Shown in pieces: positions 9,826 to 18,223 of a DNA stretch of 64,000 bases. The DNA is taken from NCBI GenBank assembly GCA_002919305.1, contig PKFB01000022.1, forward strand, positions 62,001-126,000. Reading direction: 5' to 3'. The DNA comes from Actinomycetales bacterium. Lineage in GTDB: Bacteria > Actinomycetota > Actinomycetes > Mycobacteriales > Micromonosporaceae. Both the position numbers and the translations under genes were made by a program. A model generated the notes under the pieces. That model was not told the origin of the DNA, made no database searches, and saw nothing but the letters and a program-made list of their open reading frames with translations. The first letter of the stretch is position 1, and every line of letters begins with the position of its first letter.

Positions 9826-10461
9826 TCACAGATGTATCGCGGCGGTGGCCAGCAGCGCCGAGGTGTGGCTGCCCAGCCCGAGATGGGCGGCCGTCACGAG
9901 GTCCTCACGGACATCGACATCGCGACGCAGCGAAGGCCACACCCCGTCTAACAGGTACGCGCCGCTGCGCGCATGCTCACGAGCCGAGTCAGGGCCGAAC
10001 CGGGGGTCGAGAGTGACTCCCGGTCGAGCGGTGAGCAAGACGGTGCCGCTTCCGGGGGCGTCGGGCACATACGCGCGTTCATGCGCCATGGCCATCGTCA
10101 GCGCCTCGGCTAATTCCTCGGGACGGAGCGCGGGAAGATCACCGCCGAGGGTCGCTACGCCGGTGTCAGGAGCCGACCGTGCCACGTGGGCGGCTCCGTG
10201 GGTGAGCGCGGGATTGAGACCAGCGTCCGGCGCGTCTCGTATCCAGTGGGCTCCCAGCGCGCTGACCGCGTTTTGGGTCCTTATCTCATCGGTGACCACG
10301 TATACGGCGCGGACGACGGGGCAGCGCAGCGCTGCCTGGACGGTGTCCAGCGCTAAGGCGAGGACTAGATCATCATGTGCTACACCGGGAACCGCGCCTC
10401 GGAGCCGGCTTTTGGCCGCGTGCAGCCGCTTGAGGGGTACGACGATGGACCAGTCCCGCAC
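9826..10461 (-). CDS. cofC: Phosphoenolpyruvate/2-phospholactate guanylyltransferase (F420 synthesis)
   Basis: CofC/FbiD-type nucleotidyltransferase of 211 residues that uses GTP to activate phosphoenolpyruvate (bacteria) or 2-phospholactate (archaea) for coenzyme F420. The N-terminus WSIVVPLKRLHAAKSRL is the classic nucleotide-binding start of the family, and VATLGGDLPALRPEEL with the metal-binding Asp follows. GTG 10461 is preceded by an in-frame TGA (three bases upstream) and AAGGA, which fixes the start. It is next to gpsA/ddl as in Mycobacterium (Rv2983, FbiD). It is divergent from plsC; a 217-base gap between them must hold both promoters. Confidence 0.93.
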   Translation of the reverse strand: MRDWSIVVPLKRLHAAKSRLRGAVPGVAHDDLVLALALDTVQAALRCPVVRAVYVVTDEIRTQNAVSALGAHWIRDAPDAGLNPALTHGAAHVARSAPDTGVATLGGDLPALRPEELAEALTMAMAHERAYVPDAPGSGTVLLTARPGVTLDPRFGPDSAREHARSGAYLLDGVWPSLRRDVDVREDLVTAAHLGLGSHTSALLATAAIHL

Positions 10462-10678
10462 TCATCCATCCTTACCTATCGGTTCCTACCCGGCAGGTGG
10501 AAATCTGGGGCGACGTGGTGCGTGACACCACCGGTGGCGCCGCGTCGAACATCACCGCGACGTACGCGGCTGTGCCCGCGGTGGACTGGCCAGGCATGAT
10601 TCCAGAACATCGGCACACCGTCGGTGCCGTGGCGTCACGACGTGCGGACAGGCGCGTCAACCAATAAGGGAGGAATCC

Positions 10679-11398
10679 GTGAGACGGCGACGGTTGGGGT
10701 TCTGGCGTTGGATCGCGGTGATCCTGATTAAGCCGATCATGCTGCTGTTTACTCGGCGTACCTGGCGTGGCCTGGAGCACGTCCCTACCACCGGGCCGGC
10801 GATCCTGGTGAGCAATCACATATCGCACGCGGACCCCCTCGTTGTCGCTCACTTCGTCTACGAGGCGGGGCGGTGGCCGCGCTTCCTGGCTAAGTCCGGC
10901 TTGTTCCGTAATCCGGTCCTGGGATATCTGCTGCGGGAGGTGGAGCAGATCCCGGTCTACCGGGGCACCGCCGACGCGGCTAAGTCCCTGGAGGAGGCGA
11001 TCGCCGGGCTCCGGGCAGGGAAAACGGTGATCATCTATCCGGAGGGGACTATCACTCGTCAGCCTGATCTGTGGCCGATGCGAGGAAAGACAGGAGTGGC
11101 ACGACTGGCCTTGGCGACAGGGGCGCCGGTGATCCCCATCGCACAGTGGGGAGCGCAGCGGCTCTACGACCCGATCCGTAAGAAGATCAGGATCCGACCG
11201 CGTACCCCGGTCACTGTGGTGGCCGGCCCACCGGTGGACCTCTCGGCGTGGCGGGACGCCCCGCCCACCAAAGCCACCCTGCATGAGATGACCGACACCA
11301 TCATGCGTCACATACAGGATCTTCTCGTCGAAATCCGGGGTGAGACCCCGCCGGAGCTGGACGTCCCGCCTGCGGCGGCGGGGCAGGGCGAGCGGTGA
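10679..11398 (+). CDS. plsC: 1-acyl-sn-glycerol-3-phosphate acyltransferase
   Basis: Membrane-associated acyltransferase of 239 residues making phosphatidic acid. It has the catalytic block NHISHAD (NHxxxxD) near residue 45 and the substrate-binding block PEGTITR near residue 119, with a hydrophobic N-terminal helix [17 protein letters not shown] 10679 has GGGAGGA at 10668-10674. gpsA, whose product supplies glycerol-3-phosphate, follows 7 bases after the stop, so the two consecutive phospholipid steps are in one operon. Confidence 0.95.
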   Translation: MRRRRLGFWRWIAVILIKPIMLLFTRRTWRGLEHVPTTGPAILVSNHISHADPLVVAHFVYEAGRWPRFLAKSGLFRNPVLGYLLREVEQIPVYRGTADAAKSLEEAIAGLRAGKTVIIYPEGTITRQPDLWPMRGKTGVARLALATGAPVIPIAQWGAQRLYDPIRKKIRIRPRTPVTVVAGPPVDLSAWRDAPPTKATLHEMTDTIMRHIQDLLVEIRGETPPELDVPPAAAGQGER

Positions 11399-11405
11399 TC
11401 CGGCC

Positions 11406-12413
11406 ATGGTGACTGAGATCAGACGAGCCGCCGTGCTCGGCGCCGGTTCATGGGGCACGGCCTTTGCGAAAGTACTGGCTGACGCCGGTACCGATGTTGT
11501 TTTGTGGGCCAGACGAGCCTCGATTGCTGAGGCGATCCGAAAACACCGTGAGAACCCGGCGTACCTGTCCGGGATCCAGCTCCCTGATCGACTGGACGCC
11601 ACCGACGATGTGCAGGCAGCGCTGGACGGAGCCGACCTAGTGGTGCTGGCGGTGCCGAGCCAGACGCTCCGGGAAAACCTGATGGCGTGGAGCGGTTACA
11701 TCGCTTCCGACGCCTTGCTGGTCAGCTTGATCAAAGGAATAGAGCTGGGAACGTCGCTGCGGATGAGCCAGGTGATTATGGAGGTCACCGGGGCCGATCA
11801 CAGCAGGGTCGCGGTGGTGAGCGGGCCTAACCTGGCGCGTGAGGTGGCACTGGAGCAGCCAGCGGCGACGGTGGTGGCCTGTACGGATCAGTACCACGCC
11901 ACGCTCATTCAGCGCGCGATCACAACCCGCTATTTCCGGCCCTACACCAACCCCGACATCATCGGCTGCGAGCTGGGTGGAGCGGTCAAGAACGTCATCG
12001 CCTTGGCGTTCGGGATGGCGACCGGCATGGGACTGGGCGACAACACCAAGGCGACGTTGATCACACGCGGACTTGCTGAGACCGCTCGGCTGGGCGGAAA
12101 GTTGGGCGCCGATCCGTTGACCTTCTCCGGACTGGCGGGTCTGGGAGATTTGGTCGCGACCTGCTATTCGCCGCTGTCCCGGAACCGCACCTTTGGGGAG
12201 CAGCTAGGCAGGGGTCAGACCCTGGCGCAGGCACAAGCGGCGACGAAGCAGACCGCCGAAGGGGTGCTCAGCTGCCTGTCTATTCGGGACTTGGCGCGCC
12301 GACACGGCGTTGAAATGCCGATCACGGAGCAGGTGGAACGGGTGTGTCATGAGGGAGTGGCCACCCATGTGGCGTTGAACGAGCTGATGAGCAGGGAGAC
12401 CAAGCCAGAATGA
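11406..12413 (+). CDS. gpsA: NAD(P)-dependent glycerol-3-phosphate dehydrogenase
   Basis: Reduces dihydroxyacetone phosphate to sn-glycerol-3-phosphate for phospholipids. It shows the Rossmann motif [16 protein letters not shown] at the N-terminus, [16 protein letters not shown], the catalytic-lysine region [18 protein letters not shown] and [15 protein letters not shown]. 335 residues is the normal length. ATG 11406 (or GTG 11409) fits the family start; in-frame codons upstream run into plsC. The last bases overlap the next gene (ATGA at 12410-12413). Confidence 0.96.
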   Translation: MVTEIRRAAVLGAGSWGTAFAKVLADAGTDVVLWARRASIAEAIRKHRENPAYLSGIQLPDRLDATDDVQAALDGADLVVLAVPSQTLRENLMAWSGYIASDALLVSLIKGIELGTSLRMSQVIMEVTGADHSRVAVVSGPNLAREVALEQPAATVVACTDQYHATLIQRAITTRYFRPYTNPDIIGCELGGAVKNVIALAFGMATGMGLGDNTKATLITRGLAETARLGGKLGADPLTFSGLAGLGDLVATCYSPLSRNRTFGEQLGRGQTLAQAQAATKQTAEGVLSCLSIRDLARRHGVEMPITEQVERVCHEGVATHVALNELMSRETKPE

Positions 12414-13531
12414 GCCACCGCGACGCCACCCGCTGCGTCCACGCCGGCCTACCCGCCCCCGTTCCCGGCCAGCCGTTCCTGCCCGGCCCGGTGTTCGCGG
12501 CTCCGTATCACCTGAATCCGGAGGGACACCGACCGGGAGACGACGGGTACGGCAGGACGGACAATGCGACGGTACGCCGGTTCGAGGCCGCCCTGGGCGA
12601 GCTGGAAGGCGGGGAGGCGGTGGCGTTCGCCTCCGGGATGGCGGCGATCAGCGCCGTCCTGCTCAGCCTGCTCCGTCCCGGCGACACGCTCATCATCCCG
12701 GAGGACGGGTACTACCTGGCTCGGCGCTTCGCCGAACAGAACCTGACGGAGCGGGGAATCACGGTACGGAGCATCCCGACCGCCGGCCCCTATCCGGAGG
12801 CGGTGCTGGCGGAGGCGAGGCTCATCCTGCTGGAGAGCCCGGCCAACCCCGGTCTGGATGTGTGCGATATCCCGGCGCTCGTTGAGCGGGCGCACCGGCA
12901 CGGAGCCTGGGTCGTGGTGGACAACACCACGGCCACTCCGTTGGGCCAACAACCTCTGGAACTCGGCGCAGATCTGACGGTGGCCAGCGACACCAAAGCA
13001 CTGACCGGACACTCAGATCTGATCCTGGGGCATGTGGCCGGACGGGATCCGCAGTTGATCGCGCGCCTCCGGGAGTGGCGGACCACCACCGGAGCGATTC
13101 CCGGCCCGTTTGAGACCTGGTTGGCGCACCGGTCGTTGGGCACTTTGGAACTGCGGCTATCTCGTCAGAGCGACAACGCCGCCAGGGTCGTGGAGGCGCT
13201 GGCGGCCCGACCCGAAGTCACCAGGCTACGGTGGCCCGGGCGTCCGGAGGACCCCGCGTACCCGATCGCCCAGCGTCAGATGCGTCGAATACCAGGGGTG
13301 GTGACCTTCGAACTGCCGTCCGAGGCGTACGCCACGCGTTTCCTCCGTGCCTGTCGACTGGTGACGGCGGCGACCAGTTTCGGTGGACTCCACACCACGG
13401 CGGACCGACGCGCGCAATGGGGGGAAGAAGTCCCAGGCGGGCTGATTCGACTCTCAGTGGGGTGTGAGGACCCTCATGATCTCATCACGGATTTGAACGA
13501 CGCTTTTGACACAGCGTCACGGCAGTCCTGA
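12410..13531 (+). CDS. Cys/Met-metabolism PLP-dependent lyase (cystathionine gamma-lyase-like)
   Basis: 373-residue fold-type I PLP enzyme. It has [20 protein letters not shown] (the Y-R-N-T motif that contacts PLP phosphate), [36 protein letters not shown], the Schiff-base lysine in [12 protein letters not shown] near residue 197, and a C-terminal serine/glycine loop [10 protein letters not shown]. Family members are cystathionine gamma-synthases or lyases; I cannot tell the reaction direction from sequence. The 4-base overlap with gpsA shows translational coupling, although no metabolic link is obvious. It is a known companion of gpsA and ddl in actinobacteria. Confidence 0.85.
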   Translation: MSHRDATRCVHAGLPAPVPGQPFLPGPVFAAPYHLNPEGHRPGDDGYGRTDNATVRRFEAALGELEGGEAVAFASGMAAISAVLLSLLRPGDTLIIPEDGYYLARRFAEQNLTERGITVRSIPTAGPYPEAVLAEARLILLESPANPGLDVCDIPALVERAHRHGAWVVVDNTTATPLGQQPLELGADLTVASDTKALTGHSDLILGHVAGRDPQLIARLREWRTTTGAIPGPFETWLAHRSLGTLELRLSRQSDNAARVVEALAARPEVTRLRWPGRPEDPAYPIAQRQMRRIPGVVTFELPSEAYATRFLRACRLVTAATSFGGLHTTADRRAQWGEEVPGGLIRLSVGCEDPHDLITDLNDAFDTASRQS

Positions 13532-13614
13532 TTCGTGCATCTTCGTCCCTGGAAAAAGGCACAAGAAGGGGTGACCGAAACCGGTGGCGGTAACCGCGCG
13601 TGACAATTAGGCGG

Positions 13615-13620
13615 TATGGT
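13615..13620 (+). promoter_or_regulatory. -10 box TATGGT of ddl
   Basis: TATGGT ends 7 bases before GTG 13628, where no Shine-Dalgarno sequence is present. The arrangement implies transcription starting at or next to the start codon (leaderless mRNA) and supports GTG 13628 over ATG 13616, which lies inside the box. Confidence 0.5.
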
Positions 13621-13627
13621 CTGCCGC

Positions 13628-14731
13628 GTGAGTACGCCACGGAAAGCGCGGGTCGCGATCATCTACGGTGGACGGAGCACCGAGCACGCGATCTCCTGTG
13701 TCAGCGCCGGAAGCATCATGGCGGCGTTGGACCGGGACGAGTTCGACGTGATCGGGATCGGTATTACCCGGCAGGGGCACTGGGTGCTTACCGACGGTGA
13801 TCCGACGGCATTGGCCATCTCGGGTCGCACCCTGCCTGAGATCACTGATGGTTCTGGGGTCGGAGTGATGCTGCCAGCCGATCCCACGGTACGCGGGCTC
13901 ATGGTTGTGGAGCCTGAAGCCGGGCTCCAGAAGCTGTCCGAGGTGGACGTCGTCCTGCCCGTTCTGCACGGCCTCTACGGTGAGGACGGCACGATCCAGG
14001 GAATGCTGGAGATGGCCGGCATTCCCTACGTGGGCGCGGGAGTGCTCGCGTCCGCGGTGGGGATGGACAAGGAATTCACTAAGAAGCTTTTTGTCGCCGA
14101 AGGGCTGCCGGTCGGTCCATACACGGTTCTGCGAGCCGGGCAGTCCCTGTCGGAAGCGGAGCGGGAACGGCTCGGTCTACCGGTGTTCGTGAAACCAGCA
14201 CGCGCCGGGTCATCTCTGGGAATCACCAAGGTGACCGATTGGGCCGACCTTGACGCCGCGGTGGCCCACGCCCGTGAGGTGGACTCGAAGGTGATCATCG
14301 AGGCCGCGTTCACCGGGGCCCGCGAGATCGAGTGTGGGGTGCTGGAAGGGGAGTACGGAGGCGCGCCCGAAGCCAGCCTGCCGGCTGAGATCCACGTCGG
14401 GGGTGGACACGACTGGTATGACTTCGAGGCCAAGTACCTCGATGACGTGTGCCACTTCGACATCCCACCGAAATTGCCGGATCACATCATTGAAAAGATT
14501 CGGGATATGGCGTGTCGGGCGTTTACCGCCTTGGATTGCGCCGGATTGGCCCGGGTGGACTTCTTCGTGACGCCGGAGTTGGATATTTATCTGAACGAAA
14601 TCAACACTATGCCTGGCTTTACGTCCATTTCGATGTTTCCGCAGATGTGGGCGGCTAGCGGCCTGGAGTACCCCAAACTCATCTCTCGGATGATTCGTAC
14701 CGCGATGCGACGCGGAACAGGGCCGCGCTGA
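13628..14731 (+). CDS. ddl: D-alanine--D-alanine ligase
   Basis: ATP-grasp enzyme joining two D-alanines for peptidoglycan. It begins [16 protein letters not shown] (family GGRSxEHxxS), then [45 protein letters not shown] and the Mg-binding end [20 protein letters not shown]. The 367-residue length is normal. GTG 13628 fits the family N-terminus (STPRK followed by RVAII) and has a -10-like box 7 bases before it; ATG 13616 would add four residues. It stands alone, about 95 bases after the PLP lyase. Confidence 0.96.
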   Translation: MSTPRKARVAIIYGGRSTEHAISCVSAGSIMAALDRDEFDVIGIGITRQGHWVLTDGDPTALAISGRTLPEITDGSGVGVMLPADPTVRGLMVVEPEAGLQKLSEVDVVLPVLHGLYGEDGTIQGMLEMAGIPYVGAGVLASAVGMDKEFTKKLFVAEGLPVGPYTVLRAGQSLSEAERERLGLPVFVKPARAGSSLGITKVTDWADLDAAVAHAREVDSKVIIEAAFTGAREIECGVLEGEYGGAPEASLPAEIHVGGGHDWYDFEAKYLDDVCHFDIPPKLPDHIIEKIRDMACRAFTALDCAGLARVDFFVTPELDIYLNEINTMPGFTSISMFPQMWAASGLEYPKLISRMIRTAMRRGTGPR

Positions 14732-14854
14732 GCTTCGTCGGGCGGAACAGCTCCGGCTTAAACCGGCTTTAAAAGGAAGCCAGTTGTGACGCACGACAGG
14801 CAAATGACGGACGGTGCCAGAACAGGATGCCTGTCTGCTGGAAGGCCGGTGTGC

Positions 14855-15433
14855 TCAGCCGGTGCAGCCGGAGGGTGGATCAGGGATCGCAGGTATCGCG
14901 TCCATGACGTATTCGGCGACGGCTGACGCCCACTGGAGCGGACTGGACTGCTCCGTCGGCACGGTGAGAGCGACCGCGACCTCACGATCCACCGTGGTCA
15001 GGACGGTGGCGGTGTCGTCGGTCTCCGATAGCCAGCACACCCCGTCGGCCATCCATACGGTTTCGGTGGAGTTGGAGGGGAGCTGGGGTGCGGCGACACC
15101 GCAGGAGATGACGACCGCCGGGTCACCGTACGCGGCGTTCTGCTCCGCACCCGCGGTGACCTCCCGGCGTGGCTGGTTACGGAGGGTCTCGGGAAGCTCA
15201 GCGACCAGCGCCCGGCAGACCTCTGTGGCGCGCGGCGACAGTGACGGTGCATCCACCCTCACCGGTGAGGTTGGCCATGTCGAGGGTGAGGAGGAAGCCT
15301 CAGGCTCTCCCGGATCGGCGGGAGACAGCAACCGGAGCATCAGTAAACCCGTCACCACCGCCACCGGTACCGCTACCAGGGTGGCGATCCACGCCGCACG
15401 AGTCGAGGTGCTGTCCCGCTGCTGCTTCGTCAT
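14855..15433 (-). CDS. DUF3515 membrane-anchored protein
   Basis: 192 residues with one N-terminal transmembrane segment (about 14-36, AWIATLVAVPVAVVTGLLML), then a Pro/Ser linker and a small extracytoplasmic domain with conserved Cys (VCRALVAELP, VISCGVAAP, VCWLSE). The combination and the position beside ddl match DUF3515, which is restricted to actinobacteria (Rv2980 in Mycobacterium) and has no established function. The ATG at 15433 overlaps the stop of the AsnC-type gene by 4 bases, so the two are translationally coupled. A cell-envelope role is suggested only by topology and by ddl. Confidence 0.85.
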   Translation of the reverse strand: MTKQQRDSTSTRAAWIATLVAVPVAVVTGLLMLRLLSPADPGEPEASSSPSTWPTSPVRVDAPSLSPRATEVCRALVAELPETLRNQPRREVTAGAEQNAAYGDPAVVISCGVAAPQLPSNSTETVWMADGVCWLSETDDTATVLTTVDREVAVALTVPTEQSSPLQWASAVAEYVMDAIPAIPDPPSGCTG

Positions 15434-15663
15434 AGGTGCGCCACGGTGCAGGTGACTGTCCGAGTGATGCCAGGGATCGCCTGCACCTTGCTCACCACCA
15501 GCTTGCCGAGTTCATCGGAGTTACGGGCCTCTGTGAAAACCACGACGTCGTACGGCCCGATGACAGCGTCCACCCGTGCGACGCCGGCCAGACCTCGGAT
15601 TGCCGTGGCGACATCGCGAGCCTTGCCGACCTCGGTCTGGATGAGGATGTATGCCTGCACCAC
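15430..15663 (-). CDS. Stand-alone Lrp/AsnC ligand-binding domain protein
   Basis: 77-residue protein equal to the RAM (ligand-binding) domain of Lrp/AsnC regulators without the DNA-binding helix-turn-helix: AYILIQTEVG, ATAIRGLAGV, VIGPYDVVVFTEA, then a terminal beta strand. Such free RAM proteins form oligomers and may bind amino acids or modulate other regulators. GTG 15663 has AAAGGAG seven bases before it. It is upstream of and overlapping the DUF3515 gene. The target is unknown. Confidence 0.88.
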   Translation of the reverse strand: MVQAYILIQTEVGKARDVATAIRGLAGVARVDAVIGPYDVVVFTEARNSDELGKLVVSKVQAIPGITRTVTCTVAHL

Positions 15664-15888
15664 GACACGACTCCTTTGGGCGTGGACGTGTTCGGGTCGC
15701 AGGAGAAACTACCGCACTTATCGAAGTAAGCGCGTGACGCGGAACCGTGTTGCGGTCTGAGGCACACTGGCGATGCTCTTGGGCAGCGTGTCGAGCGTCC
15801 TCAACGAGTGGCGGCGTGTCTCGTTGAGGCCGTCGGAACGAATCGGAACGAATCGTGTGGACAGCCCGCCGAGAGGGGACGGCACAGC

Positions 15889-16833
15889 ATGACGGTGGCC
15901 GAGAGAGGCGAATTCGGACTCATCAGCGCAGTCACCGCACGGTTGGGCTCCGGAGCGAATTGCATCCTGGGGCCGGGGGATGACGCTGCGGTGGTCACCG
16001 CGCCGGACAGGCGGGTGGTGGCCAGCAGCGATGTCCTCGTGGAGGGGCACCATTTCCGGCGTGACTGGTCCAGCGCTGAGGACGTGGGACACCGGGCTGC
16101 CGCCGCCAACCTGGCTGACATCGCCGCGATGGGAGCGGTCCCGACCGCGCTTTTGGTGTCGCTGTGTGTCCCCCCTGACTTGGACGTGCGATGGGTTGAA
16201 GGGCTGGCCGATGGACTCGCCGCGGAGGCTGCCCTGACCGGTGCTTCGGTGGTTGGGGGAGACATCTCCGCCAGCTCCACACTCACCATCGCAGTCACCG
16301 CGTTGGGGGATCTACAGGGGTTGCCACCTGTCGTCCGCTCCGGGGCACGCCCCGGTGATGTGGTGGCGGTAACCGGTCGCCTCGGTTGGGCCGCGGCTGG
16401 GTACACGGTGCTGTCACGGGGCTTCCGGTCACCCCGGGCGTTAGTAGAGGCCCATCGCCGGCCACGCCCGCCGTACGCGGCTGGGCCGGTGGCGGCCCGG
16501 CTGGGCGCCACCGCCATGATCGACGTCTCTGATGGGTTACTGGCGGATCTTGGGCACATCGCCCGTGCCAGTGGGGTGGGCATCGACCTACGCCGCGAGG
16601 CGTTTGACGTCGCACCCCAGATGAGGGATGCCGCAGCCGCACTTGGGGTCGACCCGTACGTGTGGATTTTCACCGGCGGTGACGACCATGCCCTCGCCGC
16701 TACCTTCCCCGCCGGGACGGTACTGCCGCCCGGATGGCGGACGATCGGTCGGGTCAACGATCACGATCAGGTGACGGTGGACGGGGAACCGTTCACCGGT
16801 GCGTCTGCGGGGTGGGAGCACTTTCGGGCCTAG
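15889..16833 (+). CDS. thiL: Thiamine-monophosphate kinase
   Basis: Phosphorylates thiamine monophosphate to the active cofactor TPP. The 314-residue protein has the family motifs EFGLISAVTARLG, GPGDDAAVV, SSDVLVEGHHFRRDW, AAANLADIAAMGA and DVSDGLLADLGHIA (Mg/ATP-binding aspartates), and ends with the FTGGDDHALAATFP element. ATG 15889 follows GAGAGGGG at 15871-15878. It is divergent from the AsnC/DUF3515 pair. The 207 bases between thiL and the acetyltransferase show no gene. Confidence 0.95.
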   Translation: MTVAERGEFGLISAVTARLGSGANCILGPGDDAAVVTAPDRRVVASSDVLVEGHHFRRDWSSAEDVGHRAAAANLADIAAMGAVPTALLVSLCVPPDLDVRWVEGLADGLAAEAALTGASVVGGDISASSTLTIAVTALGDLQGLPPVVRSGARPGDVVAVTGRLGWAAAGYTVLSRGFRSPRALVEAHRRPRPPYAAGPVAARLGATAMIDVSDGLLADLGHIARASGVGIDLRREAFDVAPQMRDAAAALGVDPYVWIFTGGDDHALAATFPAGTVLPPGWRTIGRVNDHDQVTVDGEPFTGASAGWEHFRA

Positions 16834-17026
16834 ACACCGCCGCCTCTAACCACCACCGCCGCCGTGCCGCCCGCTACACCCTGATGGGCGTGGGGCTCCA
16901 GGGGGCCAGGGCAAGGCGAGGCTTTGAGGCTTTTGGGCCGCGTACCTCCGTCGTTTCCCGGCGTTCGGTAGGCGCGGTGACGCCTATCTCGGCATTTATT
17001 TCGTCGCTGTCGAGCGGAGAGCTTCG

Positions 17027-17032
17027 TAAAGT
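17027..17032 (+). promoter_or_regulatory. -10 box TAAAGT of acetyltransferase gene
   Basis: TAAAGT lies 8 bases before GTG 17041. The spacing suits a leaderless transcript; the intervening GAGGCGG is too close to act as a normal ribosome site. Confidence 0.45.
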
Positions 17033-17040
17033 GAGGCGGC

Positions 17041-17535
17041 GTGAGTGGCTCCAAGACACAACCGGAAGACCAGCAGACACAACTACAGATCGAGACGGTG
17101 CCCTACGACCATCCGGTCGCGGCCCAACTAGTCCATGCGGCATTGACGGAAATCGGTGAGCGGTACGGCGGGGAGGGGGACGAAACGCCCGTCGAGGCTT
17201 CCGATTTCGAACCTCCGAGGGGCACCTTCCTCATCGCGCGTTTAGACGGCCGACCGGTGGGTTGCGGAGCATGGCGTTCACACGATGAGGACACCGCTGA
17301 GATCAAGCGGATGTACACCGTGCCGGAGGCGCGGGGACGCGGCATCGCTCGTACCCTTCTGGAGACCTTGGAGGCGTCCGCGCGGGCGGCAGGCAAGAAA
17401 CGGATCATCCTGGAGACGGGAGACCGGCAGCCAGAGGCGATCGCGTTGTACGAATCCCGTGGGTACCAGCGGATTCCGAACTACGGGTACTACCGGGATG
17501 ACCCCGGCACGATTTCATTCGGCCGGACAATATGA
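17041..17535 (+). CDS. GNAT-family N-acetyltransferase
   Basis: 164 residues. The acetyl-CoA-binding motif is VPEARGRGIARTLLETLEAS (R/Q-x-x-G-x-G/A) near residue 98, followed by IILETGDRQPEAIALYESRG and YQRIPNYGYY, the end typical of small-molecule or peptide acetyltransferases. The acceptor substrate cannot be read from the sequence. It stands alone, with a leaderless-type start, and two strong hairpins separate it from the convergent rpmB. Confidence 0.9.
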   Translation: MSGSKTQPEDQQTQLQIETVPYDHPVAAQLVHAALTEIGERYGGEGDETPVEASDFEPPRGTFLIARLDGRPVGCGAWRSHDEDTAEIKRMYTVPEARGRGIARTLLETLEASARAAGKKRIILETGDRQPEAIALYESRGYQRIPNYGYYRDDPGTISFGRTI

Positions 17536-17556
17536 CATAAATCATGACGTAAATCC

Positions 17557-17587
17557 CGCTCCTGGGTGCGTCAGGCACCCCGGAGCG
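17557..17587. terminator. Hairpin 1 between acetyltransferase gene and rpmB
   Basis: Thirteen-position stem with one mismatch (17557-17569 with 17575-17587) and a 5-base loop. It lies about 20 bases after the acetyltransferase stop. Confidence 0.65.
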
Positions 17588-17600
17588 GACGGCTTGGTGT

Positions 17601-17629
17601 CGGTGCCTCGTCATCGTGACGGGGCACCG
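17601..17629. terminator. Hairpin 2 between acetyltransferase gene and rpmB
   Basis: CGGTGCC (17601-17607) pairs with GGCACCG (17623-17629), and CGTCA (17609-17613) with TGACG (17617-17621) around a 3-base loop. Together with hairpin 1 it forms a double structure in a convergent gap. The remaining sequence to 17796 shows no gene. Confidence 0.6.
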
Positions 17630-17796
17630 TGATCATGTCGACATGACGGTCGTACGCGACATCAGCGGTGATACCTAGCCAGGTATCGGGAACACCAACA
17701 GCCGCCGCACCTTAAATGACGTACGGCGGCTGGCGATGTTCCGACTGCGGATATGGATAACCGAAAGCGGCGCTGTCGGTCGCGAACGACTTGGGG

Positions 17797-17988
17797 TCAG
17801 CCGCGGACGACCTTGCCGGCCTTCAGGCACGACGTGCACACGTGCATCCGCTTGCGGTTGCCACCGCTGGTGGCGGCCCGCACAGTCTGGATGTTCGGGT
17901 TCCACCGCCGGTTAGTCCGACGGTGGGAGTGAGACACGTTGTGGCCGAAGCCCGGCCTCTTGCCGCAGACGTCGCACACGCTAGCCAC
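17797..17988 (-). CDS. rpmB: 50S ribosomal protein L28 (zinc-ribbon form)
   Basis: 63-residue ribosomal protein: [20 protein letters not shown], then [13 protein letters not shown] and [11 protein letters not shown]. The CxxC pairs at each end make this the zinc-binding (C+) paralogue type; many actinobacteria have a second, cysteine-free copy induced by zinc starvation, not seen here. GTG 17988 is set by AGGAG eight bases upstream and by homology. rpmB divergent from the fakA-recG pair is the standard actinobacterial arrangement. Confidence 0.96.
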   Translation of the reverse strand: MASVCDVCGKRPGFGHNVSHSHRRTNRRWNPNIQTVRAATSGGNRKRMHVCTSCLKAGKVVRG

Positions 17989-18211
17989 GGGAAGCACTCC
18001 TGGGATGAGCTCGCGAAGACAACCCGGCATCTGCTCCGGGCAACCTGACCAGGGTAGCTGACCGTCACGGACCGACCAAAAGCCGCCCCACACCACGTGG
18101 GCGCCGCAGCGGTGGAGGCACCTGAGACCGGCGCCATAACCGGCCCGTCCGGTAAGCCGTCGGTACCGGATGGTAGGGCACGGGCATAGCGGTTCTGTCT
18201 GGGACGACTAC

Positions 18212-18217
18212 TAAGCT
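18212..18217 (+). promoter_or_regulatory. -10 box TAAGCT of fakA
   Basis: TAAGCT ends 6 bases before GTG 18224, with no ribosome-binding sequence between, implying a leaderless fakA-recG message. Confidence 0.5.
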
Positions 18218-18223
18218 CGCACC

